From Sphingopyxis sp. CCNWLW2 (GTDB taxonomy: Bacteria > Pseudomonadota > Alphaproteobacteria > Sphingomonadales > Sphingomonadaceae), in contig NZ_JBAWKJ010000003.1 of NCBI RefSeq assembly GCF_037095755.1, forward strand, positions 496,001 through 560,000: a stretch of DNA of 64,000 bases. The letters are read 5' to 3'. The position numbers were made by a program, and so were the translations under genes. The notes beneath the pieces were generated by a model that was given only the letters and a program-made list of their open reading frames with translations, made no database searches and was not told where the DNA came from. Shown in pieces: positions 28,922 through 37,621 of this stretch. Position 1 is the stretch's first letter. Every line of letters starts with the position of its first letter.

Positions 28922-29899
28922 ATGCGGGCATTGCAGGTACGCGAATTGCTGTCCGACCATGCGGGGGCGGCGCTTGCGGATTTGCCCGTACCTTCGCCCG
29001 GTCCCGGCGAAGTTCGTGTGCGGGTGCGCGCGGCGGCGGTGAATTTCCCCGACCTGCTGATGACCGGCGGCGGCTATCAGTTGAAGCCCGACCTGCCGTT
29101 CGTGTCCGGGCTGGAATTCGCGGGCGAAGTCGATGCGGTGGGCGAGGACGTCGACGACTGGGCGCCGGGCGACGCGGTGATCGGCGGCAATCGATTCGGC
29201 GCGATGGCCGACTATACCGTCGTTCCGGGGGCAAGCCTGCGCCGGAAGCCCGAGCGACTGAGCTGGGACGAGGCCGCTGCCTATCCGGTTGCTTATCTGA
29301 CCGCTTATGTCGCGCTGGTCCGCTGCGCGCGGGTCGAGCCGGGCGAGTGGGTGCTGGTGCATGGCGCCGCGGGCGGGGTCGGGCTGGCGACGGTCGATCT
29401 GGCAAAGGCGCTGGGTGCGCGCGTCATTGCGGCGGCGAGCAGCGCGGAAAAGCGCGAGGCGATTGCGCGGCTCTACGCGCCCGATGCGGTGATTTCCGCC
29501 GCGCCCGGATTTCGCGACGAGGTGAAGGCGTTGACCGGCGGCGCCGGCGCCGATGTAATTTTCGATCCGGTCGGGGGCGACGTCTTCGACGAATCGACGC
29601 GCTGTATCGCGTTCGGCGGGCGCCTGCTTGTCGTCGGCTTTGCGTCGGGGCGCATTCCCGAGGTGTCGGTGAACATGCCGCTGATCAAGGGCTTCTCGGT
29701 CGTCGGGGTGCGCGCGGGCGAATATGGGCGACGCTTTCCCGAACGTGGCGCGGAGAATGTCGCGGCGATCGATGCGCTGGCGGCCGCGGGGAGAATCCGG
29801 CCGCACGTCCATGCGTCGCTCGACCTTGCCGACTGGCGCGAAGGGTTTGCGATGCTCGAGCGGCGCGAAGTGGTGGGCAAAGTCGTGCTGAAACCGTGA
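28922..29899 (+). CDS. NADPH:quinone oxidoreductase-like MDR protein
   Basis: A 325-residue medium-chain reductase without zinc ligands. An N-terminal GroES-like domain (PSPGPGEVRVRVRAAAVNFPDLL) precedes the Rossmann fold with HGAAGGVGLATVDLAKALGA. AVNFPD is typical of the quinone oxidoreductase branch. Substrate unknown. It is divergent from the endolysin; its start is only 6 nt from the conserved element, so the two promoters may interfere. Confidence 0.88.
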   Translation: MRALQVRELLSDHAGAALADLPVPSPGPGEVRVRVRAAAVNFPDLLMTGGGYQLKPDLPFVSGLEFAGEVDAVGEDVDDWAPGDAVIGGNRFGAMADYTVVPGASLRRKPERLSWDEAAAYPVAYLTAYVALVRCARVEPGEWVLVHGAAGGVGLATVDLAKALGARVIAAASSAEKREAIARLYAPDAVISAAPGFRDEVKALTGGAGADVIFDPVGGDVFDESTRCIAFGGRLLVVGFASGRIPEVSVNMPLIKGFSVVGVRAGEYGRRFPERGAENVAAIDALAAAGRIRPHVHASLDLADWREGFAMLERREVVGKVVLKP

Positions 29900-29996
29900 C
29901 GAGCCGAAGCCGCTGCCATAGTTTTACGACACGGGGGCTGCCATGTCCGGGGTGGGGCGTCCCGGCGCTATTGCCGATATGACCAAAGGACATGGA

Positions 29997-30323
29997 ATGA
30001 AGAAATTGACGATGATCGCCGCTTCGATCGGCATGGCTGTTCCAGGCATTGCTGCCGCCCAGCCGCCGCAGGATGGCGGGCGCATGTTCGCGATGATCGA
30101 CGCCAATAGCGACGGCAAGCTGGACAAGGCCGAGATCACCAAGATGGCCGAAATGCGCGCCCAGCAACAAGGCGATCCGGCGATGGCCTCGCCCGAAAAG
30201 GTTGATGCTTTCATCAAGTTTCTCGATGCGAACGGCGACGGCGTGGTCGACAAGGCGGAACTGGCCGCGAAGCAAAAGGCGCGTGCGGAACCGCCGCCGC
30301 CGGCCGAGGAGGGGCAGCCCTAA
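29997..30323 (+). CDS. Exported EF-hand protein
   Basis: A 108-residue secreted protein. A signal peptide (MKKLTMIAASIGMAVPGIAAA) is followed by two canonical EF-hand loops, DANSDGKLDKAE and DANGDGVVDKAE, which should bind calcium. The C-terminus is Pro/Glu-rich. AAAGGA lies 6 nt before the ATG. It overlaps the end of the convergent exporter gene by 4 nt. Probably a periplasmic calcium sensor or buffer. Confidence 0.8.
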   Translation: MKKLTMIAASIGMAVPGIAAAQPPQDGGRMFAMIDANSDGKLDKAEITKMAEMRAQQQGDPAMASPEKVDAFIKFLDANGDGVVDKAELAAKQKARAEPPPPAEEGQP

Positions 30324-31093
30324 AAGAGGCTCCACAGCGGGTTGGCGGGGTCGGCGAGCAGCTTGGCGGTCAGGGCAAAGGACATGACCACAAGCAGCGG
30401 CCGCACCCCGCGCCCGCCAAAACGGATCGCGAGCCGCGCGCCGAGCTGGTTGCCCGCGACATTGGCGGCCGCCATCGACAGGCCGAGCAACCACAGGACA
30501 TGGCCGCCGACAATCATTGCGAGCAGGCCGGCGACATTGGTCGCGAGGTTGAGGAACTTTGCGTTGCCGATCGCGCGAACGAGCCCGAGCCCGCCGAGCG
30601 CGACGAGCGTGAGCGTCAGGAACGAGCCAGCGCCCGGGCCGAAGAAGCCGTCGTAGAAGCCGAGCGCCGTGATGATGAGGGTGAGCCCGAGCGGGCCGAC
30701 GCGCGCGTGGCGGTCAACGCTGCTCATCGGCGGCGCGAGCAGGAAATAGAGCCCCATCGCGATGAGCAGCAGCGGGACGAGCGCGGCGAGGAAATCGGAG
30801 CGGACATATTGGACCGTGGTCGCGCCGAGCACCGAGCCGGCAAAGGCGCCCGCCGCGGGCCAGGCGAAGCGGCGAAGATCGACATGCCCCTCGCGCCAGA
30901 AGGTCAGGAAGGCCGAGCCGGTGCCGATCGTGCTTTGCAGCTTGTTCGTCGCGATCGCCGAGACCGGCGGGACTCCGGCCGCCATCAAGGCGGGAATGGT
31001 GAGGAGGCCGCCGCCGCCCGCCATCGCGTCGACCGTCCCGGCGACAAAGGCGACGCCGATCAGGAAGGCGAAGATTTCGGGGGCGAACTCCAT
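30320..31093 (-). CDS. TauE/SafE-family sulfite or organic-anion exporter
   Basis: A 257-residue inner-membrane protein with about eight hydrophobic segments. The family signatures FVAGTVDAMAGGGGLLTIPAL (N-terminal repeat) and FYDGFFGPGAGSFLTL (C-terminal repeat) are present. The substrate is probably a sulfonate or other small anion, not determined. I chose the ATG at 31093 since the residues upstream are not membrane-like. Confidence 0.87.
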   Translation of the reverse strand: MEFAPEIFAFLIGVAFVAGTVDAMAGGGGLLTIPALMAAGVPPVSAIATNKLQSTIGTGSAFLTFWREGHVDLRRFAWPAAGAFAGSVLGATTVQYVRSDFLAALVPLLLIAMGLYFLLAPPMSSVDRHARVGPLGLTLIITALGFYDGFFGPGAGSFLTLTLVALGGLGLVRAIGNAKFLNLATNVAGLLAMIVGGHVLWLLGLSMAAANVAGNQLGARLAIRFGGRGVRPLLVVMSFALTAKLLADPANPLWSLF

Positions 31094-31171
31094 ACGGGCG
31101 CTCCTAGGTGCGATCGCCCGGCTTGGCCAGCATGGAGCGGCGCCGCATAGCAATGCGGCAGACGCGCTGCG

Positions 31172-32227
31172 TCACATCGGCGTGTCGAGCTCGGCAAGGC
31201 GGCGCGGGAGAGTGAAGCCTGCACCGAAGCGGTCGCCGGGCTCGGCGATCATCTCGCTGCGCCCCGAATACCAGGCCTGGCCGGCGACCCGGACGCGCGA
31301 CGCGGCATCGAGTCCGGTTCCGCTCGTCGCGGCGAGCGTCCCGACGAAGCCTTCGCCTGACACGCCCCGGATTTCGCAGCTGTCCCCCACCGTCATCTCG
31401 TCCTTCGCGGCGGCGAGTGCGATACGCGCCGTTACCCCGCTGCCGGTCGGCGAGCGGTCGATCTGTCCATCGGCGAAGATGCAAAGATTGTAGCTGGGCT
31501 GGCCGCCATGCGTGCCGAGCGCCACATCGTCGGTCAGGATCGTGCCGTAGAGAAAGCCGAGATCGGGTTCGGTCGGATGGACGATGGGCCCGTTGGCACG
31601 GATCGCCTCGGTGATCGCGGTCGCGGCCTTTACGAGCTCTGCCAGCGGCGTTTCCATCAGCGACAGGCCGATGCGGCTCGCGGGCAGGATCGCGTAGAAG
31701 GCGCCGCCGAAAGCGATGTCGACGCGGACCGGGCCGAGGCCGGGAACCTCAACAGTCCGATCGAACGCGCTCGCAAAAGATTCGACGCTCTCGAACGCGA
31801 CGCGGGTGACGCCGGCTTCGTCCGTTTCGACATCGACCTGGATGACGCCGCAAGGGGCCTCGAGCCCGAAGCGGGCCTTGCCGTCAACGCGCGCGACGCG
31901 ACCCGTGTCGACCGCCCAGCGGCCGATTGCGATGGTCGCGTGGCCGCACATCGTGCTGTATCCTTCCTGATGCGTGAAGAGCACGGCAAGGTCGGCCCCC
32001 GCAGCGCAGGGCTCGGTCGGGATCACGCCGTACATGCCGTCATGCCCGCGCGGTTCGAGCATCAGCATCGTGCGCAGGTGATCGAAGCGCGTCTGGGCGT
32101 CGCGCCTTTTTTCCAGGATCGTGTCGCCGGCGAGCGGGGGATATCCGGCCTCGACGATACGGACGGGCTCGCCCGCGGTGTGCATGTCGACGATGCGGAT
32201 GATCGAGGTTTCGTGATTCGATGTCAT
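31172..32227 (-). CDS. Trans-3-hydroxy-L-proline dehydratase (proline racemase superfamily)
   Basis: A 351-residue member of the proline racemase family. The first catalytic residue is Cys94 (STMCGHATIAIG). At the second site racemases and 4-hydroxyproline epimerases have Cys in SPCG; here it is Thr261 in DRSPTGSGVTARIA. The Cys/Thr pair defines trans-3-hydroxy-L-proline dehydratases such as the human enzyme, which convert trans-3-hydroxyproline to delta1-pyrroline-2-carboxylate. No reductase or transporter is adjacent. It lies 78 nt upstream of the exporter gene on the same strand. Confidence 0.82.
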   Translation of the reverse strand: MTSNHETSIIRIVDMHTAGEPVRIVEAGYPPLAGDTILEKRRDAQTRFDHLRTMLMLEPRGHDGMYGVIPTEPCAAGADLAVLFTHQEGYSTMCGHATIAIGRWAVDTGRVARVDGKARFGLEAPCGVIQVDVETDEAGVTRVAFESVESFASAFDRTVEVPGLGPVRVDIAFGGAFYAILPASRIGLSLMETPLAELVKAATAITEAIRANGPIVHPTEPDLGFLYGTILTDDVALGTHGGQPSYNLCIFADGQIDRSPTGSGVTARIALAAAKDEMTVGDSCEIRGVSGEGFVGTLAATSGTGLDAASRVRVAGQAWYSGRSEMIAEPGDRFGAGFTLPRRLAELDTPM

Positions 32228-32254
32228 ATCGATATCTCAGTCGAGCGCGGCGTT

Positions 32255-32383
32255 TCAGGCAAGCACGATTTGGACCGCCTGAAACAGAAAGGTCGCGCCG
32301 ATGATCGTGACGATCCAGCGGCGGCTGGCGCGGACGTGGGTGCGCGTCGCCCCCGGTGCGATGGTGCGCGATCCCGTCAGCAT
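32255..32383 (-). CDS. Putative 42-residue membrane peptide
   Basis: An open frame from ATG 32383 to TGA 32255 encodes a basic N-terminus and one hydrophobic helix (RRWIVTIIGATFLFQAVQIVLA). It lies between the dehydratase and tRNA-Pro. No good ribosome-binding site is visible, so the call rests on the helix alone. Confidence 0.3.
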   Translation of the reverse strand: MLTGSRTIAPGATRTHVRASRRWIVTIIGATFLFQAVQIVLA

Positions 32384-32405
32384 GCTGTCAGATTGTCCGT
32401 AAAAT

Positions 32406-32482
32406 TGGTCGGGACGAGAGGATTCGAACCTCCGACCCCCACACCCCCAGTGTGATGCGCTACCAGGCTGCGCTACGTCCCG
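32406..32482 (-). tRNA. tRNA-Pro (anticodon GGG)
   Basis: The minus strand gives a full cloverleaf: acceptor CGGGACG with CGTCCCG, D-arm GCGCAGCCTGGTAGCGC, anticodon stem TCACA/TGTGG around loop CTGGGGG, T-loop GGTTCGAATCC, discriminator A and encoded CCA. The anticodon GGG reads CCC and CCU. Confidence 0.97.
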
Positions 32483-32740
32483 ACCGGCCCCCGTAAGGGC
32501 AGGCGAGGCCCCTAGCGCGGGTTGGCGGGCGATGCAAGCGGCGATGGCGCGTTATTGCCTCGATTGATCGGGCGGGGTTGATATGGTGGGTTTCATTCCC
32601 ATTTCGGCCACGCTTGCCAAGGGGGAGGGGCGCAGCGACCGGTTGCGCGTGGCTTCCCTGCGTGATAGGCGCCGCGCCATATTTGCGTGCCGGTTCTGCA
32701 AGGGAATTGGCAATGCTTACGAACGGAAAGTTTTTCACTC

Positions 32741-33070
32741 ATGTCGACGCAATTGCTTCTGACCCAGGCGGCCGGATCGGGCGGCGGGGCTGCCGGTTTC
32801 CTGATGCTGGTCCCCTATCTGCTGATCTTTGCGGTGTTCTGGTTTTTCCTGATCCGCCCGCAGCAGGTCCGCGCCAAGGAACATCGCGCCAAGGTCGCGG
32901 CGGTCAAGCCGCGCGACCAGGTCGTGACCGGCGGCGGCATCGTCGGCAAGATCACGCGCGTTGACGATGATTTCGTCGATGTCGAAATCGCACAGGGCGT
33001 GAAGATCAAGGTCGTGAAGTCGACCCTCGCCGACGTTCTCCAGCCCGGTGGCAAGCCCGCCAACGACTGA
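32741..33070 (+). CDS. yajC: Preprotein translocase subunit YajC
   Basis: A 109-residue membrane protein. One transmembrane helix (about 17-39, LMLVPYLLIFAVFWFFLIRPQQ) is followed by the conserved cytoplasmic part (HRAKVAAVKPRDQVVTGGGIVGKITRV). YajC associates with SecDF to assist export. I chose the ATG at 32741, which has GGAAAG upstream; the frame is open further upstream but not family-like. secD follows 55 nt on. Confidence 0.95.
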   Translation: MSTQLLLTQAAGSGGGAAGFLMLVPYLLIFAVFWFFLIRPQQVRAKEHRAKVAAVKPRDQVVTGGGIVGKITRVDDDFVDVEIAQGVKIKVVKSTLADVLQPGGKPAND

Positions 33071-33125
33071 CGCGGCGGCGCCCGCGCCCGCCGCGGTCCC
33101 GCTCTTGCTATCGGATTTCTAGACC

Positions 33126-34739
33126 ATGCTCGATTTCCCGCGCTGGAAGACCATCGGCATCAGCATCATTCTGCTGCTCGGTATCCTCTTTTCCGTTCCC
33201 AGCTTCCTGCCCGAAAAGACGAGGGAGAGCCTGCCGTCGGTCCTGCAGGCGAAGGTCAATCTGGGCCTCGACCTTGCCGGCGGTAGCCACTTGCTGCTCG
33301 AGGCCGACATCGCCGACCTGCGCAAGACGCAGCTCGCGAACATGGAAAAGACCGTGCGTGCCGCGATGCGCGGTGAAAGCGGTCCCGACGACGATATCGC
33401 GATCGGCGAGCTGTCGACCACGGGCGGCAAGATCAGCTTCCTCGTCCGCGATCTCGCGAAGCTCGACAGCGCACGCGAGCGGCTGTTCAGCGAGACGCGC
33501 GGTGCGCAGATGACGGGCCAGCGCGACTGGAACATCACGGTCGTCGATTCGACACGGATCGAGATGACCCCGACGGGAGCCGGGCAGGCGCAGGCGGTCG
33601 CGAACGCGATGGATACCGCGCGCGACATCATCGACAAGCGCGTCAACGCGCTGGGCACGCGCGAACCGACGATCATCCGCGAAGGCGACGACCGCGTCGT
33701 CGTGCAGGTCCCCGGCCTGCAGGATCCGGCGGCGCTGAAAGAACTGATCGGCAAGACCGCGCGGCTTGAATTCCGTATGGTCGACGCCAACGCCGACCCC
33801 GCCGAAGCCGCCGCGGGCCGCGTCCCCGTCGGCAGCGAAATCGTCCCCTATGCCGAGGGCGAGGGCAGTGGCGCCGCGTTTGAAGTGCTGCGCCGCCAGG
33901 TGATGATCAGCGGCGAGCAACTGATCGACGCCAAGCAAAGCTATGACCCGCAGAACAACCAGCCGGTCGTTTCGATCCGGTTCGATTCGGGCGGGTCGAA
34001 CACCTTTGCCAAGGTGACCGCGCAGAGCGTCGGCAAGCGCTTCGCGATGGTGCTCGACGGCAAGGTGTTGTCGGCGCCGTCGATCAACGAGCCGATCCTG
34101 GGCGGCAGCGCGCAGATTTCGGGCAGCTTCAGCGTTGCGAGCGCCAATGCGCTGGCGATCTCGCTGCGTTCGGGCGCGTTGCCGGTGAAGATGACCGTAG
34201 TCGAGGAGCGCACGGTGACCCCCGAACTCGGCGCCGATTCGATCCGCAAGGGTGCGATCGCGGGCATCATCGCGACGGTGTCGGTGCTGGTGCTGATGAT
34301 CGTCGTTTACGGCCGGTTCGGCGTCTACGCCTGTATCGCGTTGATCTTTAACGTCTTCCTGATCATCGCGGTCATGGCGGGGTTCAATGCCACGCTGACC
34401 TTGCCGGGTATCGCGGGCTTTGTGCTCACCATCGGCGCCGCGGTCGACGCGAACGTGCTGATCAACGAACGCATACGCGAAGAATTGAAGCGCGGGCGCA
34501 AGGTCTTCCAGGCCGTCGAGCTTGGCTATTCCGAAGCAAGCCGCGCGATTTTCGACGCGAACGTCACCAACGTCATCGCGGCGTCGCTGATGTTCTGGTT
34601 CGGATCGGGCCCGATCAAGGGCTTTGCCGTGGTGCTGACCATCGGCATCGTCACCAGCGTCTTCACCGCCGTCACTGTCACGCGCATGTTCGTAGCCCAT
34701 TGGCTGCGCACCAAGCGCCCGACGACCATCAACATTTAA
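33126..34739 (+). CDS. secD: Protein translocase subunit SecD
   Basis: A 537-residue membrane protein that uses the proton gradient to pull proteins through SecYEG. The first helix (about 10-28) is followed by GLDLAGGSHLLLE, the P1 head region with EPTIIREGDDRVVVQVPGLQDP, and six C-terminal RND-type helices with GAAVDANVLINERIREELKRG, which holds the proton-relay Asp. It lies 15 nt upstream of secF, forming yajC-secD-secF. Confidence 0.97.
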   Translation: MLDFPRWKTIGISIILLLGILFSVPSFLPEKTRESLPSVLQAKVNLGLDLAGGSHLLLEADIADLRKTQLANMEKTVRAAMRGESGPDDDIAIGELSTTGGKISFLVRDLAKLDSARERLFSETRGAQMTGQRDWNITVVDSTRIEMTPTGAGQAQAVANAMDTARDIIDKRVNALGTREPTIIREGDDRVVVQVPGLQDPAALKELIGKTARLEFRMVDANADPAEAAAGRVPVGSEIVPYAEGEGSGAAFEVLRRQVMISGEQLIDAKQSYDPQNNQPVVSIRFDSGGSNTFAKVTAQSVGKRFAMVLDGKVLSAPSINEPILGGSAQISGSFSVASANALAISLRSGALPVKMTVVEERTVTPELGADSIRKGAIAGIIATVSVLVLMIVVYGRFGVYACIALIFNVFLIIAVMAGFNATLTLPGIAGFVLTIGAAVDANVLINERIREELKRGRKVFQAVELGYSEASRAIFDANVTNVIAASLMFWFGSGPIKGFAVVLTIGIVTSVFTAVTVTRMFVAHWLRTKRPTTINI

Positions 34740-34754
34740 GGGAGGGAGCGAATC

Positions 34755-35735
34755 ATGCGCTTGCTGAAACTCGTCCCCGACGACACGAACATCGACTTTC
34801 TGCGGTGGCGCAAACTCGCCTCCGCGATGAGCATCATCCTGGTCATCATCTCGATCGCGCTCGTCGCGGTGAAGGGGCTGAACCTGGGCATCGACTTCGT
34901 TGGCGGCCAGTCGGTCCGTGTCGAATTCACCCAGGCGATGCCGCCGATCGACGAGATCCGCGAAAAGGTCGGCGATATCGGCCTTGGCGAGGCGACGATC
35001 CAGCAGTTCGGATCGGACAAGGCCGTGTCGATCCGCACCGCGCTGCCCGACGGCGACAAGGCCGCCGCCGAACGTGCCGGGCAGCAACTCGTGGCGGGCA
35101 TCCAGAAGGCGTTCCCGACCGCGAAGGCGGGTTCGGTCGAAACCGTGTCGGGCAAGGTGTCCGAAGAATTGCTGCGCACCGGTGCAATCAGCCTCGCGCT
35201 CGCGATGCTCGGCATCTCGATCTATATCTGGATCCGCTTCGAATGGCAGTTCGGGGTCGGTGCGCTCGGTCGCCTGTTCCACGAGGTCGCGCTGACCTTT
35301 GGTTTCTTTGCGGTGACGCAGATCCAGTTCGACCTGAACAGTGTCGCGGCACTGCTGACGATCGTCGGTTATTCGCTGAACGACACGATCGTGGTCTATG
35401 ACCGCATTCGCGAGAATCTGAAGAAATATCGCAAGATGGACATCGTTCCGCTGCTGAACCTCAGCATCAACGAGACGCTGTCGCGCACGGTGATGACGAG
35501 CGTTGCGATGCTGCTCGCGCTGGGCGTGCTGCTGATCTTCGGCCCCGACGTCATCTTCGGCTTCACCGCCGCGATCCTGCTCGGCGTCTTCGTCGGCACC
35601 TATTCGTCGATCCTGATGTCGACGCCGATCCTCGTGTGGCTGAAAGTCGGTCCGCACAGCTTCGTTCCGCGCACGACGGCCGGGATGGACGGTGGCGAAC
35701 GCGTCGAGCGCAAGGATGACGGCGCGGTCGTCTGA
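34755..35735 (+). CDS. secF: Protein translocase subunit SecF
   Basis: A 326-residue partner of SecD with six transmembrane helices. It has GLNLGIDFVGGQSVRVEF after helix 1 and the conserved VGYSLNDTIVVYDRIRENLKKYR motif. GGGAGGGAG precedes the ATG. The C-terminus (about 295-326) is charged and cytoplasmic. No signs of damage. Confidence 0.97.
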   Translation: MRLLKLVPDDTNIDFLRWRKLASAMSIILVIISIALVAVKGLNLGIDFVGGQSVRVEFTQAMPPIDEIREKVGDIGLGEATIQQFGSDKAVSIRTALPDGDKAAAERAGQQLVAGIQKAFPTAKAGSVETVSGKVSEELLRTGAISLALAMLGISIYIWIRFEWQFGVGALGRLFHEVALTFGFFAVTQIQFDLNSVAALLTIVGYSLNDTIVVYDRIRENLKKYRKMDIVPLLNLSINETLSRTVMTSVAMLLALGVLLIFGPDVIFGFTAAILLGVFVGTYSSILMSTPILVWLKVGPHSFVPRTTAGMDGGERVERKDDGAVV

Positions 35736-35797
35736 GGCCCGGAGCATTGCAAAAAACGGCGCCGGCCTGCTCTGAGAGTGGGTCGGCGTTGCCGTAT

Positions 35798-36973
35798 CTA
35801 GCGGCTTGCGCAGCGGCGGAGATGCGCGGCGAGTTCGCGGCCGTTGCGGTCCCAATCGAAGCGGCCGCCGAGGCTTGCCGCGACGTCAGACGGTGAGGGC
35901 GGGTTCGCGAGGATATCCCGAACGGCTGCGGCGATCGCATCGGGCGTGCGCTCGACGATCCGGCCGGCGCTTGGCGATGTCACCAGTTCGGCGGCGCCAC
36001 CCGCACCGCTGATCACGATCGGCGTGCCGCAGGCGAGCGCCTCGACCCAAGCATTGGCGAGCCCTTCACTGACCGATGGCATGACGACGGCATCGGCAGC
36101 GCGATAAAGCTGCGGCAGGTCAGCGTTGGCGACGGGGCCCATGAAATGGACGCGGCTTGCGACACCAAATTTTCGCGCGAGCGCGCGGTAGCGGCTTTCC
36201 TCTTCGCCCGCGCCGGCAAGCCAATAGTGGACGTCAGGCAGCGCGGGCAGCGCCTCGATTACGAGCGCCTGACCCTTTCGTTCGATCAGCGCGCCGACGG
36301 TGAGGATTGTGGGGGTGCCGCCCATGCCGAGTGCGGCGCGCGCGGCTGCACGGTCGCCGGGGTGGAAGCGTGCGGTGTCGATGCCCGTGTAGTGGACAGC
36401 GATTTTCGCCGGATCGATGTCGATCGCGGCCATGTCGCCGCGCATCGCTTCAGAGACGGCAAGCAGGCCTGCGGCCGTTTTGCCCGCTTCGATCACCTGC
36501 GACCGCGTCGCCGGATCATGGCCGAAATGGCTGATGTCGGCGCCGCGCGCCTTGGCCGAGAAGGGGAGGCCGAGCGTATCCGCGACGCGCATCGCGGCGG
36601 GACCATCGGGGTAGAAGAATTGCGCGTCGATCACGTCGAAAGACTGACCGCGCACCGCGGACAGCACGGCGCGCGCGACCTTTGCCGGATTGAACCTTGC
36701 GCCAACGCGCGGGATCAATGTGAAGCGCGGGCGGAGGACGGTGAGGCCGTTCCAGCTCTCGTTTCGCGGGAGGTTGCGGAGCGCGCGATAGCGTTTGTGG
36801 AGTGAGAGCGGGAAGGGCGGCAGGCCGACCGGCGCGACGATCGTGAGCTCGACGCCGGGCTGCGCCGCGAGCGCACGCAGGCTTTTCTCGACGAACAGGC
36901 CGAAGTTGGGCCGTACCGCGTCGGGGAAAAGAGTTGCGATCGACAGGACGCGCAAGGACGGAGCGGCGGACAC
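35798..36973 (-). CDS. Glycosyltransferase family 4 protein
   Basis: A 391-residue GT-B fold enzyme. The N-terminal acceptor domain starts RVLSIATLFPDAVRPNFGLFVEKSLRAL; the C-terminal donor domain has TVGALIERKGQALVIEALPAL and the family EGLANAWVEALACGTPIV stretch that contacts the nucleotide sugar. Substrate unknown; cell-envelope or exopolysaccharide sugars are likely. It begins with GTG at 36973, directly next to the stop of the XRE gene with no spacer, so its translation probably depends on that message. Confidence 0.85.
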   Translation of the reverse strand: MSAAPSLRVLSIATLFPDAVRPNFGLFVEKSLRALAAQPGVELTIVAPVGLPPFPLSLHKRYRALRNLPRNESWNGLTVLRPRFTLIPRVGARFNPAKVARAVLSAVRGQSFDVIDAQFFYPDGPAAMRVADTLGLPFSAKARGADISHFGHDPATRSQVIEAGKTAAGLLAVSEAMRGDMAAIDIDPAKIAVHYTGIDTARFHPGDRAAARAALGMGGTPTILTVGALIERKGQALVIEALPALPDVHYWLAGAGEEESRYRALARKFGVASRVHFMGPVANADLPQLYRAADAVVMPSVSEGLANAWVEALACGTPIVISGAGGAAELVTSPSAGRIVERTPDAIAAAVRDILANPPSPSDVAASLGGRFDWDRNGRELAAHLRRCASR

Positions 36974-37534
36974 TCAGAGCGTGCGGAGCAAGCGAACGGC
37001 GACCGCGGCCCACGGCGGGTTGCTGACGACCTGCTGGCGCTGGCCGGTGCCGAGCGGGAGCAGGTGGAGCTTTTCGCCATCGACGTTGAGCAGGCGGGCG
37101 AAAAAGAAGCGGCCCGCGGGGCGGGGGACAAGCAGGTCGCGGTTGAGCACGCTCGCCCAGTCGCCCTCGATGCGGCGGCACCAGATTTCGTCGCCCGCGC
37201 GATAGTCGCCGATCGACGAGGTGACGCGCACCGCGACCATATCCTCGCCCGGGCGCGCGGTGAGCGCCTGTTCGACACGCGTCGGCGCCTGCGCGCCCTC
37301 GGCGCCGAGCAGCGCGGTGATCGTGAGCTGTGTGTCCTGCGGGAGTTGCACCAGCTCGGCGGCATCGACGCCGAGCGCGGCGGCGATACGGTTCATCCAG
37401 CCGAGCGAGAGCGTGCGCGTGCCCGTTTCGAGGCGGCCGATTGTCTGCGCCGTCGTCGGCGGAACGCAGCGCTGGCCGACCTCCTCAAGCGTCAGCCCCT
37501 TGGCGCGGCGGACCGAGCGGATGCTGTTGATCAT
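36974..37534 (-). CDS. XRE-family transcriptional regulator, phage-repressor-like
   Basis: A 186-residue DNA-binding protein. The helix-turn-helix is at about residues 12-55 (KGLTLEEVGQRCVPPTTAQTIGRLETG, then a hydrophobic third helix). The rest is a beta-rich domain (residues ~85-186, e.g. DMVAVRVTSSIGDYRAGDEIWCRR) reminiscent of S24-type repressor C-termini, but I see no clear Ser/Lys protease dyad. It is divergent from DUF6456 with an 87-bp gap that holds a 13-bp inverted repeat, a typical autoregulated switch. In Caulobacter an XRE protein (RogA) represses GTA activators; similarity to it is inference. Confidence 0.8.
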   Translation of the reverse strand: MINSIRSVRRAKGLTLEEVGQRCVPPTTAQTIGRLETGTRTLSLGWMNRIAAALGVDAAELVQLPQDTQLTITALLGAEGAQAPTRVEQALTARPGEDMVAVRVTSSIGDYRAGDEIWCRRIEGDWASVLNRDLLVPRPAGRFFFARLLNVDGEKLHLLPLGTGQRQQVVSNPPWAAVAVRLLRTL

Positions 37535-37550
37535 CGCAAAACCCTCAAAT

Positions 37551-37577
37551 AACCAAATCGGTTTCTTCTTTCCTACA
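37551..37577 (+). promoter_or_regulatory. Operator-like palindrome and CTTTCCTACA element between XRE and DUF6456
   Basis: The inverted repeat AACC-AAATC-GGTT (37551-37563) is followed by CTTTCCTACA (37568-37577), identical to the core of the elements at 28902 and 60418. The latter is oriented towards DUF6456 and lies 44 nt from its ATG, close to the 51-53 nt in the other two copies. The -10 half (ATATGGTT) is not conserved here. In the XRE direction a TTGACA hexamer occurs at 37589-37594. Confidence 0.5.
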
Positions 37578-37621
37578 AAATAATCCAGTGTCAAGTCCGG
37601 CGTGTCACAAAGGAGAATCGC

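Noticed and set aside
33108..35855. A minus-strand open frame of about 915 codons opposite secD and secF
   Set aside because: The + strand genes are certain; the antisense translation is low-complexity and Asp/Arg/His-rich.
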